Assembly: GCA_032717465.1 (NCBI GenBank)
Contig: CM064664.1
Coordinates: 1,018,717 to 1,082,716, forward strand
DNA length: 64,000 bases
Source: Coenobita brevimanus
Taxonomy: Eukaryota; Arthropoda; Malacostraca; Decapoda; Coenobitidae
Reading direction: 5' to 3'
Below the pieces are notes generated by a model. That model did not search any database. It had not been told where the DNA came from and saw only the letters and a program-made list of their open reading frames with translations. Made by a program: the position numbers and the translations under genes. This document shows positions 1 through 10,280 of the stretch, one piece after another. Within the stretch, counting starts at the first letter, position 1. Each line of letters starts with the position of its first letter.

Positions 1-57
1 AAGAGAAAGCATATAAGTAGTATTTTGTTATTTTGTTGTATCAAGATGTTACTGAAG

Positions 58-295
58 GATGCCTTCATGCAGTGGCACTGATATAACCATGTAGCCAGTA
101 TAGAGGGATGCCTTCATGCAGTGGCACTGATATAACCATGTAGCCAGTATAGAGGGATGCCTTCATGCAGTGGCACTGATATAACCATGTAGCCAGTATA
201 GAGGGATGCCTTCATGCAGTGGCACTGATATAACCATGTAGCCAGTATAGAGGGATGCCTTCATGCAGTGGCACTGATATAACCATGTAGCCAGT
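58..295. repeat. 49-bp tandem repeat, about 4.9 copies
   Basis: A unit beginning GCCTTCATGCAGTGGCAC recurs at 61, 110, 159, 208 and 257, a constant 49-bp spacing with almost no divergence, so the array expanded recently. Part of the unit (GTGGCACTGATATAACCA) resembles the dispersed sequence near 24535. No coding function is apparent. Confidence 0.95.
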
Positions 296-363
296 CTTGT
301 TATCCCCTGAAAGAAGGATTGACTGCAAGATAAGAGCTTGTAGTTCACTGGTTCACCTTCAGA

Positions 364-528
364 GCCTGGGACTACAGCAGCAGGAAAAACATCATAAAGA
401 TGATGAATATCATGGCAATATTTCTTATGCTGATGATCAGTTATGATCATCAGCATAATAACAAATATTACCATCATGCTGGTCTTTATAATATGATGTT
501 TTTCCTGCTGTACTAAAACACTAGGGCC
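364..528. repeat. Imperfect fold-back (long palindrome)
   Basis: CAGCAGGAAAAACATCAT on the left is matched by its exact complement ATGATGTTTTTCCTGCTG on the right. The centre (TTATGCTGATGATCA / TGATCATCAGCATAA) pairs almost perfectly around position 441. The arms are about 75-85 bp with small mismatched patches. It looks like a MITE or fold-back element; no target-site duplication was found. Confidence 0.75.
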
Positions 529-886
529 CATATTGCCATCAGTAAACTTCCTGATATATCCTAAGCAGTTACTATGTTTATTACTGTAGTAACACAGTGT
601 CTCTCTCCCCACCAGGCTGCAGCAATCCACCCTCCCTGTTGTCCAAGCTCCTCAACTCACTGCTTCCAACATCCATCAAATCACTTGCTGAAGTGTTATT
701 TATTAACCATAGGTAGAAGATGGTCATGCAAATACTGTAGGTGTGTTTTGTACATATAAATGGTTGTATATTAATTGAACTGGACTAAAGTGATTATGTA
801 CAGAACATTTGTACACTGAAGGTTTTGTGTGTGGGGGGGGGGGACTATCATTCCTTTTTTTCTTTCTTTTTTAATCTTTCTCTTTT
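529..886. other. Unassigned sequence
   Basis: AT-rich sequence with a G homopolymer near 834-843 and a T-rich patch near 857-880. I see no supported gene, splice-site pair or transposon end. Confidence 0.6.
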
Positions 887-1477
887 AATAAACAAAATAA
901 ATCACTTAGGAAAAGGTGTTGGGGAGCTTTATGCAGAGTATAGTGATATTGGAAGGATTTATGTAACACAGAATAGGACAGTAAGGTGTAATAAACAAAA
1001 TAAATCACTTATGAAAAGGTTTTAGGGAGTTTCATGCAGAGTATGGTGATAGTGGAAGGATTTATGTAACACAGAAGAGGACTGTAAGGTGTAATAAACA
1101 AAATAAATCACTTAGGAAAAGGTGTTAGGGGGCTTTATGCAGAATATGGTGTTATTGGAAGGATTTATGTAACACAGAAGAGGACAGTAAGGTGTAATGA
1201 AGATAAATTGCTTAGGAAAAGGTGTTAGGGAGCTTGCTTAGCCAACCATATAGACCAATGATACGGAATTATATTTTACCAAATCAATCCTAGTTTAAAT
1301 TTAAAAAAACCGTTACTTGGATGGACAGCAAGGTGTAATCAAAACAAATTGCATAGGAAAAGGTGTTAGGGAGGTTGCTTAAGCAAGGCTACAGAGCAAT
1401 GCTACAGAATTGATGAACTATTGTAAATATTAGCAAGGCAATTCTCAGCATTGGATAGTTTACATTTCAATTCCAAT
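887..1477. repeat. 103-bp tandem repeat decaying into degenerate copies
   Basis: AATAAACAAAATAAATCACT begins at 887, 990 and 1093 (103-bp spacing), followed by GGAAAAGGTGTTAGGG and a segment ending ACAGTAAGGTGTAAT. The first three copies are close. The copies from about 1196 and 1322 to 1477 carry large divergent insertions. No coding potential. Confidence 0.9.
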
Positions 1478-1623
1478 AACCGTTACTTGTTTTTCTCTCT
1501 CATGTCGTTGTGTGTTATCTAGTCAGTAGTTTGAATTGTAGAGAGGAAAATAAAAGCAGTAGTAATAGTGCCTTAACTCATTTGCCTTTGCTACTCAGCC
1601 TGGCAGCGTAGTAAGTAGAAAAT

Positions 1624-2088
1624 GTGCTGCTGGTGGTGGTGGTGGTAATAGTCGTAGTGGTAGTAGTAGTTATAGTGGTAGTAGTCATCCTAGTAATAGT
1701 GGTGGTGGTGGTGATGGAAGTAGTACTATTAGTAGTAATAGTAGTAGCAGTGGCACTAATAGTTATAGTAGTATTAGTAGTGGTGGTGGTGGTGATGGAA
1801 GGAGTAATAATAGTAGTAGTAGCAGCAGCAGTAGCACTAGTAGTAGTAGTAGTAGTGGTAGTAGTAGTAGTAGTAGTAGTAGCAGCAGTAGCACTAGTAG
1901 TAGTAGTAGCAGCAGTAGCACTAGTAGTAGTAGTAGTAGTAGTAGTAGTAGCAGCAGTAGCACTAGTAGTAGTAGTAGCAGCAGTAGCACTAGTAGTAGT
2001 AGTAGTGGTAGTAGTAGTAGCAGCAGCAGTAGCACTAGTAGAAGTAGCACTAGTAGTAGTAGTAATGGTGGTGGTGGTGGTGGTGGTT
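1624..2088. repeat. (TGG/TAG/AGC)n trinucleotide tract, about 460 bp
   Basis: Nearly pure trinucleotides (GGT, AGT, GCA) with small internal duplications around AGCAGCAGTAGCACTAGTAG. All frames stay open only because the unit lacks stops in several frames, so the poly-Thr/Ala or poly-Val frames here are not genes. It abuts the terminus of element A at 2089. Confidence 0.95.
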
Positions 2089-2248
2089 GTTATGCCAGGT
2101 GTTTTTAGGTCAGCTTCCCGTCCTAGAAACACGTATTGTACAGCCGGGTCCTTTGTCTAGACCGGAGCTAGGATACACTACAAGAGGAACAGGACATAAA
2201 GACTCTGGGCCCCTGCCTTACACGTATATTACTATATTCTCCAGAACA

Positions 2249-2609
2249 CAACACAAACAAAGGTACACAATACACTATACAATGTCAGGGGCTGTTAGAC
2301 AGGTTAAGGACTGGCACTGACTGATATAGGATAGGTAATACAACACAAACAAAGGTACACAATACACTATACAATGTCAGGGGCTGTTAGACAGGTTAAG
2401 GACTGGCACTGACTGATATAGGATAGGTAACACAACACAAACAAAGGTACACAATACACTATACAATGTCAGGGGCTGTTAGACAGGTTAAGGACTGGCA
2501 CTGACTGATATAGGATAGGTAACACAACACAAAGGTACACAATACACTATACAATGTCAGGGGCTGTTAGGCAGGTTAAGGACTGGCACTGACTGATATA
2601 GGATAGGTA
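2249..2609. repeat. 92-bp tandem repeat, four copies, inside element A
   Basis: CAACACAAACAAAGGTACAC starts at 2249, 2341 and 2433, and a copy with a short deletion starts near 2524. Each copy ends GACTGATATAGGATAGGTA. Copies are nearly identical, so the expansion is recent compared with the divergence between A, B and C. Confidence 0.95.
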
Positions 2610-3539
2610 TCTCACAGGATACTTCCCGTCACGACGATACAGGATGGACAATGTAATGAGTGAATGGAGTTTGTACACAATTTGGGTCTAGGGCTGCATA
2701 TTTCACAATCTGGGTATATGCGTCCCGTTATACACTAGGTAATGATAGCGCACTATTGTGGCACTGTAGATTGAAAGGTATGCACTGTTCAAGGTGTAAT
2801 TACAAGAACATTACCTTCAACACTCACTGTCTGTAGGGCACTATGTTTCCTCACTGTATAAGACACAGGCACTAGAATTGCACTCACTGGGGGAGCAGTC
2901 ACTGTTTGGTGGGGTAGGGTCGAGGGCTCTGGCCAGGCAGAGGGGGCCTGGGGACTCGCAGGTGTCGGCCATATGTCGGCGGAGTCCCGTCAGGTGCCCC
3001 TTCTTTCAAGGGCCACAGAACTATCTGCAGGGATGTCATCGCCCATCGTGGACTGCAGTTGGGCATGGTGAAGGGCCCCTTAATGGTCAGGCTTGGTAGG
3101 GGAGTCTGGCCCTTTGGACTTGGGCCAAACAACTTGAGTAGGCGCTCTTGTCAGTACCTGCCTTCGGAAGGAAGTTGCTGTCACCTGGGATTGGAGAGGT
3201 TGCACCCAGGGGTTCTGGGGGTGCCGCCGAGGATCCTTCGTCCGCGGCTTCTCTCCTGTTGGATCGCCGTTAGGGTAATACTGCGGCGTCACCCCCAGCA
3301 GGAATCCATCAGGCTCTTGTCTCTCTCAGGCGCCGGCTGGATGGCACACACTCCCGGGGATAACACAGGGCCTCTCCACAAGTCCTCTAGGCAGAGGTTC
3401 TCCTTCTGGGGGCTGCCTCTGTTGGGGGAGATGGAAGCATGACCCACTCTGCCACAGGAGAGGCTGGCTGAGCAAGGGTCACCCTCAGGTTGCCAAGTCA
3501 CAGGGGGCAAGAGACTTTTTAAGAGGCGTCTCTCCCTGG

Positions 3540-4012
3540 CGCAGCTACTGGCTGTCGCCAAGGTCCTGTATGCAACAGGGGGAGGGCAGCTACAGGCTGT
3601 CCCTTCCCTGTCGGTGCAGCTACAGACTGTCACCAGGGCCCGGCTTCCTGACAGGATTGTGGGCAAAGTGCGGCAACAGGCCATCACCTGTCCACGGGCA
3701 CGGCTACAGGCCATCGCCAGTGTCCTGAATGAGGAGCGACGTATAGGTGGGGAGCGGCTGCAGGCCGTCTCCTGTCTACTTGTGTGGTTACAGGCCATCA
3801 CCAGTGTCATGCCCCTCAAGGCAACTGCAGAAGGAGAGGGGGCATACAATTCTCTCCTAAACTGTGGCTGCAGGCCATCACTGGTACTGCAGGGGTGGGT
3901 AGGCAGCACTGGAGTGGCTACAGGCCGTCATGGTTTTTGCACGGCTACAGGCTGTTGCTGTATCTGAGCAGCTACAGGCTGTCTCTTTTAGTGTACAGCT
4001 ACAGGCCGTCAC
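3540..4012. repeat. Interspersed short-motif array (GGCTACAGGCC type)
   Basis: About twelve occurrences of a core close to G(C/T)(T/A)ACAGGC(C/T)(G/A)TC lie at irregular 25-80 bp spacing, for example near 3590, 3616, 3672, 3701, 3761, 3788, 3866, 3915, 3941, 3968 and 3997. Intervening sequences are unlike each other, so this is a motif cluster rather than an ordinary tandem repeat. Confidence 0.8.
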
Positions 4013-4245
4013 TGGGGTGCTGCCAGGAACTGATTTCTCAGCTCCACCCCGATACTGACGAGGGCTGGCTCGGCCAGAGGGTAATGTACCTGGACTGCGG
4101 TGTTCATGCCGGGTCGGCTTCGTGGAATAGGTCTGCATGGCTGTATGGGACATATGCCCACATTGCACGGGCGGCGCATACTCCATAGTCGCCTCCTGTG
4201 GGTGGTGTTGTGTTCCCAGTTGCAACGGCTGGTGTTTCAGTGGTG

Positions 4246-4376
4246 ATGGTAGTAGTAGTAGGCCTAGTAGCAGCAGCAGCAGCAGCACCAGTACTTATAG
4301 TAGTATAATAGTAGTGACAGCAGTAGCACTAGTAGCAGTTGTAGTAATCTTAGTCTCATTTCTATAGTTACCTCTT

Positions 4377-4420
<44 letters not shown>
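4246..4420. repeat. AGT/AGC trinucleotide tract and (CT)n
   Basis: AGT/AGC-type triplets run from about 4246 to 4345 directly against the right edge of element A. (CT)20 follows at 4381-4420. Confidence 0.9.
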
Positions 4421-4424
<4 letters not shown>

Positions 4425-4507
4425 AGTTTGGATACTCCTTTCACTCTAACTTGGCCTAAAATTGCCATCTCTCCATCTTGAATGCTAGTCATGAAGAAGT
4501 GCTATGG

Positions 4508-6252
4508 AAAGTGAAATGCGGGCTCCCACCACCAAACCCCCCACCCCACTACGGAGCTGCAGCCCCACCCCCACCCCAGGAAGACACCACAGTGGGCCAG
4601 GTGAACAGAATGCAGGCTCAGAGCAAGACGGGCTCAGGTGCACCCCGACCTTATGTCCCCCTTCCCCTTAACTCCCCCAACCACCACGTCGCAATGATGG
4701 CCAACTACATCTCGGCCAGACCAGCCTTCGCCAGGATCGGGGTGGGACTGCTCGAGATACAGTCCCAGGCAGCACCACGGTAACGGCCACTGTACAGACC
4801 AAGGAAAGGACGGCCACTGTACGCCCTTCTGCTGCAGTCACATCTGGAGCCCGCCTCGGCGTGACGGCCACTGTATGCACGCTGACAGGCAAAAGTAGAA
4901 GAGGTGGAACTGTGGCGATGGCCACTGTACGCACCAGGGAGGGAACGGCCACTGTACATCCCTCATCCACCACCTCCTCCTCGTACGGGAGTAGCACCAC
5001 GGTAACGGCCACTGCACATACCGGGGAAGGAATGGCCACTGTACGTCCTTCTGCTGCTATCCCAAGGGCCTGTGGAACTGCAGCAACGGCCACTGTACGT
5101 GCCGGTGAAGGGACAGCCACTGTACGCCCTTCGTCCACAATCCCGAGGGTTCTCCCATCGGAGAAGGTTCCTGGCGCGGCCCACTCTCCATCCAGGGGCC
5201 GCGCGGGATGCCCTTCTGTCTCTCCCTCCAGATGTGGTTCCCCAGAGGTGCTGCCGTTCGAGGAGTGATGGTGAGGTCAAATACATGAAGGTGGGATACA
5301 CGCCTTTCAGCTTGCCCCTGGATGACGCCCGGCCCTGACGGACACCCCAAGGACGAGGTGCCGCAGTCAACCTCTGACGGCACCCCAACCTAGAGGCGAC
5401 TGCAGGCCCTGGCTTCCCAGGGACACCCCTTGGACCCCAGGATGGGACCGCCCTGGCACCACTCACCACCTGCCCTCCGCCCAGAGTAAGAAGTGGCAGG
5501 CCCGGCTCCTGATGCTGTTTGGCCCCAGTCCCGAAGGCCACTCCCCTAGTGGAGGCCCCGACAAGAGAGGGCCTTTCTATACCCTGGACCAGAGACGCGC
5601 CTGGGCCGTGACACCCCCAGTAGCAGTCCCGTGTCTACGGGAGGGCTCACCTGTGGGGCTCCCTCCAACCCCCAGGCGCCACCTTGACTAAGCCCAGACA
5701 CCGGCGGCCCCAGTGACGACACAAGAAGGTCTCAGTGTTGTGCCAAAGAGCTGAAAGTGACAGTGCCCGTATATCCTAAGGACAGTGAGGCCGTGAATAC
5801 CAACAATGAAAGTGTTTCAAACCTAACGTACTCAATATGCTGTGTCAATACCTAAGTTCAAGGGACTAGAGTAATACATAAGTGCTGTGGCGATACCTAA
5901 GTTCAACAGACCAGTATAATATATAAGGACTGAGGAAATAGGACTGTATGAACTGTCACCAACCCCTCTGTATTATACCCCTGTATACTGACTCGGGTGT
6001 TATCACAGTGTATGTGTGGCATGACATACTATTGTTAACCAGCCTGTCACTAGACCCGTTCCGCATCTTGTATACCATTGTATGTATATTGTAAGGGAAG
6101 TTGGGTTAAGGCAATACATGTGTTAAGGTGGCCTGCGAGTTTTGATGCCCTGTGCCTCTGTTAAGTGTTGTAGTTCCAGTCTCGAAAGACGACCCCGCTC
6201 AGTCGCTGGTGTCTTTGGCACGAGAAGTCGACCTAAACACACCCAGCATAAC
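4508..6252 (+). mobile_element. Element B of the three-member family (unclassified)
   Basis: Plus-strand member of the A/B/C family. Its start (CCCCACCCCCACCCCAGGAA and onward to GCACCCCGACC near 4650) aligns with the minus-strand start of element C. Its end, near 6145-6252 (GATGCCCTGTGCCTCTGTTA... CCCAGCATAACA), aligns with the ends of A and C. It is flanked on both sides by the motif ATGCTAGTCAYGAAGAAGTG (4481 and 6286). The interior carries an ACGGCCACTGTACG array. The Pro-rich leader frame is shared loosely with C, but no recognised domain follows. Confidence 0.65.
4775..5130. repeat. Interspersed short-motif array (ACGGCCACTGTACG type)
   Basis: Nine occurrences of (A/G)AYGGCCACTGTACGY at about 4783, 4813, 4863, 4918, 4947, 5006, 5032, 5087 and 5114. 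Spacing is irregular (26-55 bp) with unrelated spacer sequence. The position within the element corresponds to the motif clusters of A and C, but the motif differs. Confidence 0.85.
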
Positions 6253-6387
6253 AGAAAGCATGTATTATAGTAACACTAGAATATGATGCTAGTCACGAAG
6301 AAGTGCTACGGAAGGAATACAGTGCCATAGTATTGTCTCATTGCCACTGAGCTAAGCTGATGATGATGATGATGATGATAATAATTG

Positions 6388-8447
6388 TAATGCTGTGTTT
6401 TTATGGCGACTTCTCGTCGTAAAACCACGAGCACTGGAACGGGGTCCTTTTACTAGACCGGATGTAATGCACTAACAAAGGAACAGGGCATAAAAAGAGA
6501 CAGTACACCGAATCACATCTATTGCTTAAGTTCTACTCCTTACAGTGTACATACAACAATATTTGACACACAATAGAACAGAGATACAATAATACACTCA
6601 TTTACATAACTTGATCCAATATACATTAACGCAGGGCACAGGGCAGTCGTGGATATGTGTTACTGTTACTTAGAGGAGATATCACTTCACTGCGGTTGTC
6701 AGTTGAGATTAATTGTCGTGTCACTGGTGGATAATAATAAACGGGGGAGTTTCACTTGGGTTCACTGTGATCGGGAGTCTGTGGGGGAGATGTTACTATA
6801 ATTGAGGTAGGGTGCGTATGGCGACATCCGACACCGTCACCTAGTCGCGGGGGAGCACTTCACTTGCCTTTCGGCTCACTCACGCACCTACCTCCAATTC
6901 CACAGAAAACTCCCCGCTTCCTTCCTATAGAGGGGGACTGAACTGTCTAACGTTTACGCACGACTTACTATGATACCACTGTTTAATATTACTTTTATTA
7001 GACACTGCCACTGTGCATTGGATCACTGTCACTGTATTAGGGGTCACTGTCACTGTCACTGTTTTACCCTTGTTTCTTGGGTAGTTAAGTCACTGGTACT
7101 TACTGTCAGGGAGGCTCCCTTGTTTAGGGCCTCGACCTGAGGGGCGGCTCCTTCCTAGGGCCGCGCTGGTGGGGTGCAGGGAGGCCCTGCGGTCTGGGGG
7201 CCTCGACCTGATCGGGGGCCCTCGGGACTAGGACCAAACAGTCGGAGGATTCGGGCCTGCTTTCTCTGCTGCCGGGGCGTGAGGGAGCCTGGGTCTCCGT
7301 CGTCGGGGACCGTGGTGGAAGGCCTGGGCGTCCGGGGACTGCAGGTGCTCAGGGGGAGAGGCGCCGTCAGGGCTGGGCTGCGGCAGCGTCTCCTGTAGGG
7401 CTCCGACAGTGCTAAGGAGCGTCCGGGTGTGGGCGGTAAATCCTATATTGGGCCTTGCCACCACTCTAATGCCTCCGCTTGGCCAAGAAGCCTGGATGGC
7501 GACGAAGGGCTCCCCGAAGGGAAAGAGGCTAGAGGGAGACTCACGCTCTTCGTGGTTCCCTGAGTGTGTTCATAGGGCTGAGGTGGGGCTCTACTTCCCC
7601 TAGTGTGGACTTTGGCTGGAGCCGTGAACTTGCCCGGCATGCGAGGGACACCAGCAGGGTGATCGAGGTCGCCCTTTCGCCGAGGCAAGAGGCCGTCAAC
7701 GTGGTGTTCCTCCCGCAGTAGGAGACAAGCCGGAGTGAGGGGCTCAAGAGCTGCACTCTCTCCAATATGGACAGATCCTACCGTCAGGGAATTCTCCACC
7801 CTGGTACGTGCCCCGGCCGTAGCCGAGTGTCTGCCCGTACGGGAAATGACTAACTGAGAAACGGGATCACCCGTCTGCTCCGGCGAGAGGCCGGCCCCGA
7901 GTCGCCGCTTCCGTAATTGGGTAGCGCTACACGTACGGTAGCAGGGTCTCTCTACCCTGGACCGTATTCTGGCCGTAGCCACAGTACAACTGGAGAGGGA
8001 TGCACACAGGCAACTCTCTCTCCTCAGCGTGATAAGGCCGGAGCCTGGGGTCACCTTCCCCTTTACACACTTTGTCAGGCCGTAGCCTGTGTCTATTTCT
8101 CTCTTATGGCCGTAGCCTTGGGCCTCTTCCTGCCCTTGGGCCTCTTCCTGCCCTAGAGGGTGTAACAAGACCGTCAAGACGGTGTTACCTGGGACTGACC
8201 TCTTTTCAGTCCCTCCCCTGGTCTGACGGTCACTACCCTGCCCGCACAGTAGTTCAGTTTGCCTGAACGCCTGGGGTTGGGGCACTTGCGGGGAATAGGA
8301 GCTCAGGGTCGGGATGCCCCGATGACCCTCTTGCCCGGGATCACTAACCTCACCGGTGTGTCCTCCCGGGGTGGTGGTGGGGTGGCGGCTCGGTGGTGGT
8401 GTGGGGGGTGGTGTGGTGGGAGGTCTTGCGGCGGGCACGGCGGGCAT
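6388..8447 (-). mobile_element. Element C of the three-member family (unclassified)
   Basis: Its left edge, read on the minus strand, reproduces the B terminus: ATGCCCTGTTCCTTTGTTAG, then CCGGTCTAGTAAAAGGACCC and ACGAGAAGTCG. Its right edge matches the start of B. A minus-strand Pro-rich frame of about 350 codons (7443-8504) begins in the flanking AAT repeat, so its N-terminus is not credible, and no domain is recognised. GAT triplets (6357-6385) abut one edge and AAT triplets (8450-8480) the other. Confidence 0.65.
7808..8120. repeat. Short-motif cluster (GGCCGTAGCC type) in element C
   Basis: GGCCGTAGCC is seen near 7815, 7974, 8080 and 8110, with degenerate relatives (ACGTACGGTAGCAGGG near 7931). 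It is sparser than the clusters in A and B but sits in the corresponding part of the element. Confidence 0.6.
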
Positions 8448-8550
8448 TTTAATAATAATAATAATAATAGTAATAATAAGGAAATGTTCCAACAGGACAA
8501 GCAAGAATAACTCATTTAAAAACTTAATAATTTTCCATGGTTAGAATCCT

Positions 8551-8600
<50 letters not shown>

Positions 8601-8621
8601 ACTGTACTGATTTTTGTTTGT

Positions 8622-8687
<66 letters not shown>

Positions 8688-8690
8688 GGC
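8448..8690. repeat. AAT tract, (GT)n, (GA)n and (CT)n microsatellites
   Basis: AAT triplets 8450-8480, (GT)n about 8549-8574, (GA)n about 8573-8600 and (CT)n about 8625-8683. Confidence 0.95.
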
Positions 8691-8728
8691 TACCCTGTGA
8701 CCTTAAATCCCACTTCATGACACAGCTG

Positions 8729-9356
8729 GAGACAATAGTTGGTCACCAGACTGTACACATATATTGTGACGGGGGTGTACATGGCACCAGGTGTGGCTGT
8801 GGCCTGTTCATTAGGGAGTATCACGTCACCAGACTGTACACATATATTGTGACGGGGGTGTACATGGCACCAGGTGTGGCTGTGGCCTGTTCATTAGGGA
8901 GTAGGAGTCGCCCACACAGTACGTGGACACTGTCATTTCAAAAAGACTCCCTGACTGTCTTCTTTCCACAAGGGCCCACACAGACAGTCCTGGTATTACT
9001 AGACAGCCCCATGACAGCATGACAATTGGCAGCACTAGCTGTCTTCACTATGTAAATGTGTCCCAGAATACTGCTGTAACCTATGGCCAGAGAGGTGGGC
9101 TTTAGGCCGCTGTTCTGATGAGACTGAGACTGGGTTATAAATATTGGTCATTTACCAGAGAAGATCCAGTAGCATGTGCAGTGTGTGGGGCAGCTGCGGC
9201 ACACACACTGCATCACTACATAATGCAATGTCCACCAACTGCTAACTACACAAACCCACACCTTCTGACGCTGACTGACCAAATCACAGGGTTAATTAAG
9301 GAAAACCTGTGGCTTGCCATTCTCCGTGAATATCATGAATTTGTAGGCCAGTACTA
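8729..9356 (+). pseudogene. LINE ORF2 C-terminus: RNase H-like domain remnant
   Basis: The translation VHIYCDGGVHGTRCGCGLFI is typical of the first strand and first catalytic Asp of the RNase H domain found in I/R1/LOA-type LINEs. LSTRAH near 8960 resembles the second motif. The frame from 9118 (RLRLGYKYW ... CAVCG ... HYIMQCP) matches the conserved C-terminal segment after RNase H. An 83-bp tandem duplication (8742-8820 and 8825-8903) repeats the first motif and shifts frame, and stops follow near 9050. The element is dead and 5'-truncated. Confidence 0.75.
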
Positions 9357-9561
9357 GCAAGCACTACATTAAACATGTCTATTTACACTTACAAACACTT
9401 GCTGTCCTTCGTTCTATCTTCCACACACCAGACATTCATCAAGCACTCCGCTACCTAGCAATAGACGCTAACACCTGTGATTCCAAGCCAGTGTAAGGGA
9501 AAAATACTATTATCTTTAAAAAAATGAGGGTCATGTACAGACTGTATGATCAGCTAAACAG
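9357..9561. other. Likely LINE 3' flank, otherwise unassigned
   Basis: Follows the LINE C-terminal frame directly and may be its 3' untranslated region. No other feature seen. Confidence 0.4.
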
Positions 9562-9893
9562 TTGGCCTTATTCCAGAAACGTTATCCATTTTTATCGCTA
9601 ATTTCCGGAACTTTATGCATGAACAAAACTGTAGCTGTTTGTTAGCTTGTTTAGCAGCCTGAGCATATTTAGCTCTGGCCAGTGAGTGATGAGGATCGTG
9701 AGGTGTTAGTGAGTCAGTGTTATACTGGTTGTGTTTATGAGAGGAGGTGCGATAATCTTGGCTACGAACACCATCACGTGAGTTGTTTTTTGCTGCAGAG
9801 GAGAAATAGTATATGGTGGATCAGTTGGTGGTACACGTGTGTGTGTGTTGTGTGTGTGTGTGTGACAGAGGGGTGGGTCACAGGGTGATAAGC
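9562..9893. repeat. Dispersed 330-bp repeat, copy 1
   Basis: Runs from GGCCTTATTCCAGAAACG through TTTAGCTCTGGCCAGTGAGT, CACCATCACGTGAGTTG and a (GT)n to GGGTGATAAGCAT. A second copy with the same order lies at 14696-15013. It contains no recognisable coding domain. Confidence 0.85.
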
Positions 9894-10208
9894 ATCTAGA
9901 GATCGGGAAAATGTGAAGTACATAAATATTTTTTCACAAAAGTGTTTTTTGCAAAAAATAAAACTAAATTATGATTTCTGGTAGAGATGTAGAGTACCTA
10001 AAATGGCCCAAATAACAACATTTTTATCCGATCTCTGGTAATGACTGGCCACATCTGCTGCCGTGGACGTGTGCCAGACAGGTGGGTAGCCTTGCATCAG
10101 CGGCAGAGGGAGACGTGCAGGAAATGAGTCATGTGTTGGACGCTGATAGTGACTTGCTAAATGCAAAGCCTCAACACGCTAGAAAGGCCATAAATAATAA
10201 TAATAATT

Positions 10209-10269
<61 letters not shown>

Positions 10270-10280
10270 CGCCATATAAA
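9894..10280. repeat. AT-rich sequence with an (AT)n tract
   Basis: Unassigned sequence to about 10198, then AAT triplets and pure (AT)n at about 10211-10264. Confidence 0.85.

Larger units (their letters stand above)
2089..4245 (-). mobile_element. Element A of a three-member family (unclassified)
   Basis: The left edge, read on the minus strand, ends ...GACCTAAAAACACCTGGCAT. This matches the end of element B (near 6232-6252) and, more weakly, element C (near 6390-6420). The adjoining 90 bp (AGCTCCGGTCTAGACAAAGG region) also aligns among all three. The opposite edge is weakly similar to B and C. Internally it holds a 92-bp tandem repeat and an array of a GGCTACAGGCC-like motif. No transposase, RT or TIR was recognised. 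It could be a non-autonomous retroelement or a repeated non-coding transcription unit. Minus-strand frames are Cys/Ala-rich only because of the motif array. Confidence 0.65.

Noticed and set aside
7443..8504. 353-codon minus-strand frame in element C
   Set aside because: Starts inside an AAT microsatellite, contains slippage repeats (GQEEAQGQEEAQ), and shows no recognised domain. Kept only as part of element C.
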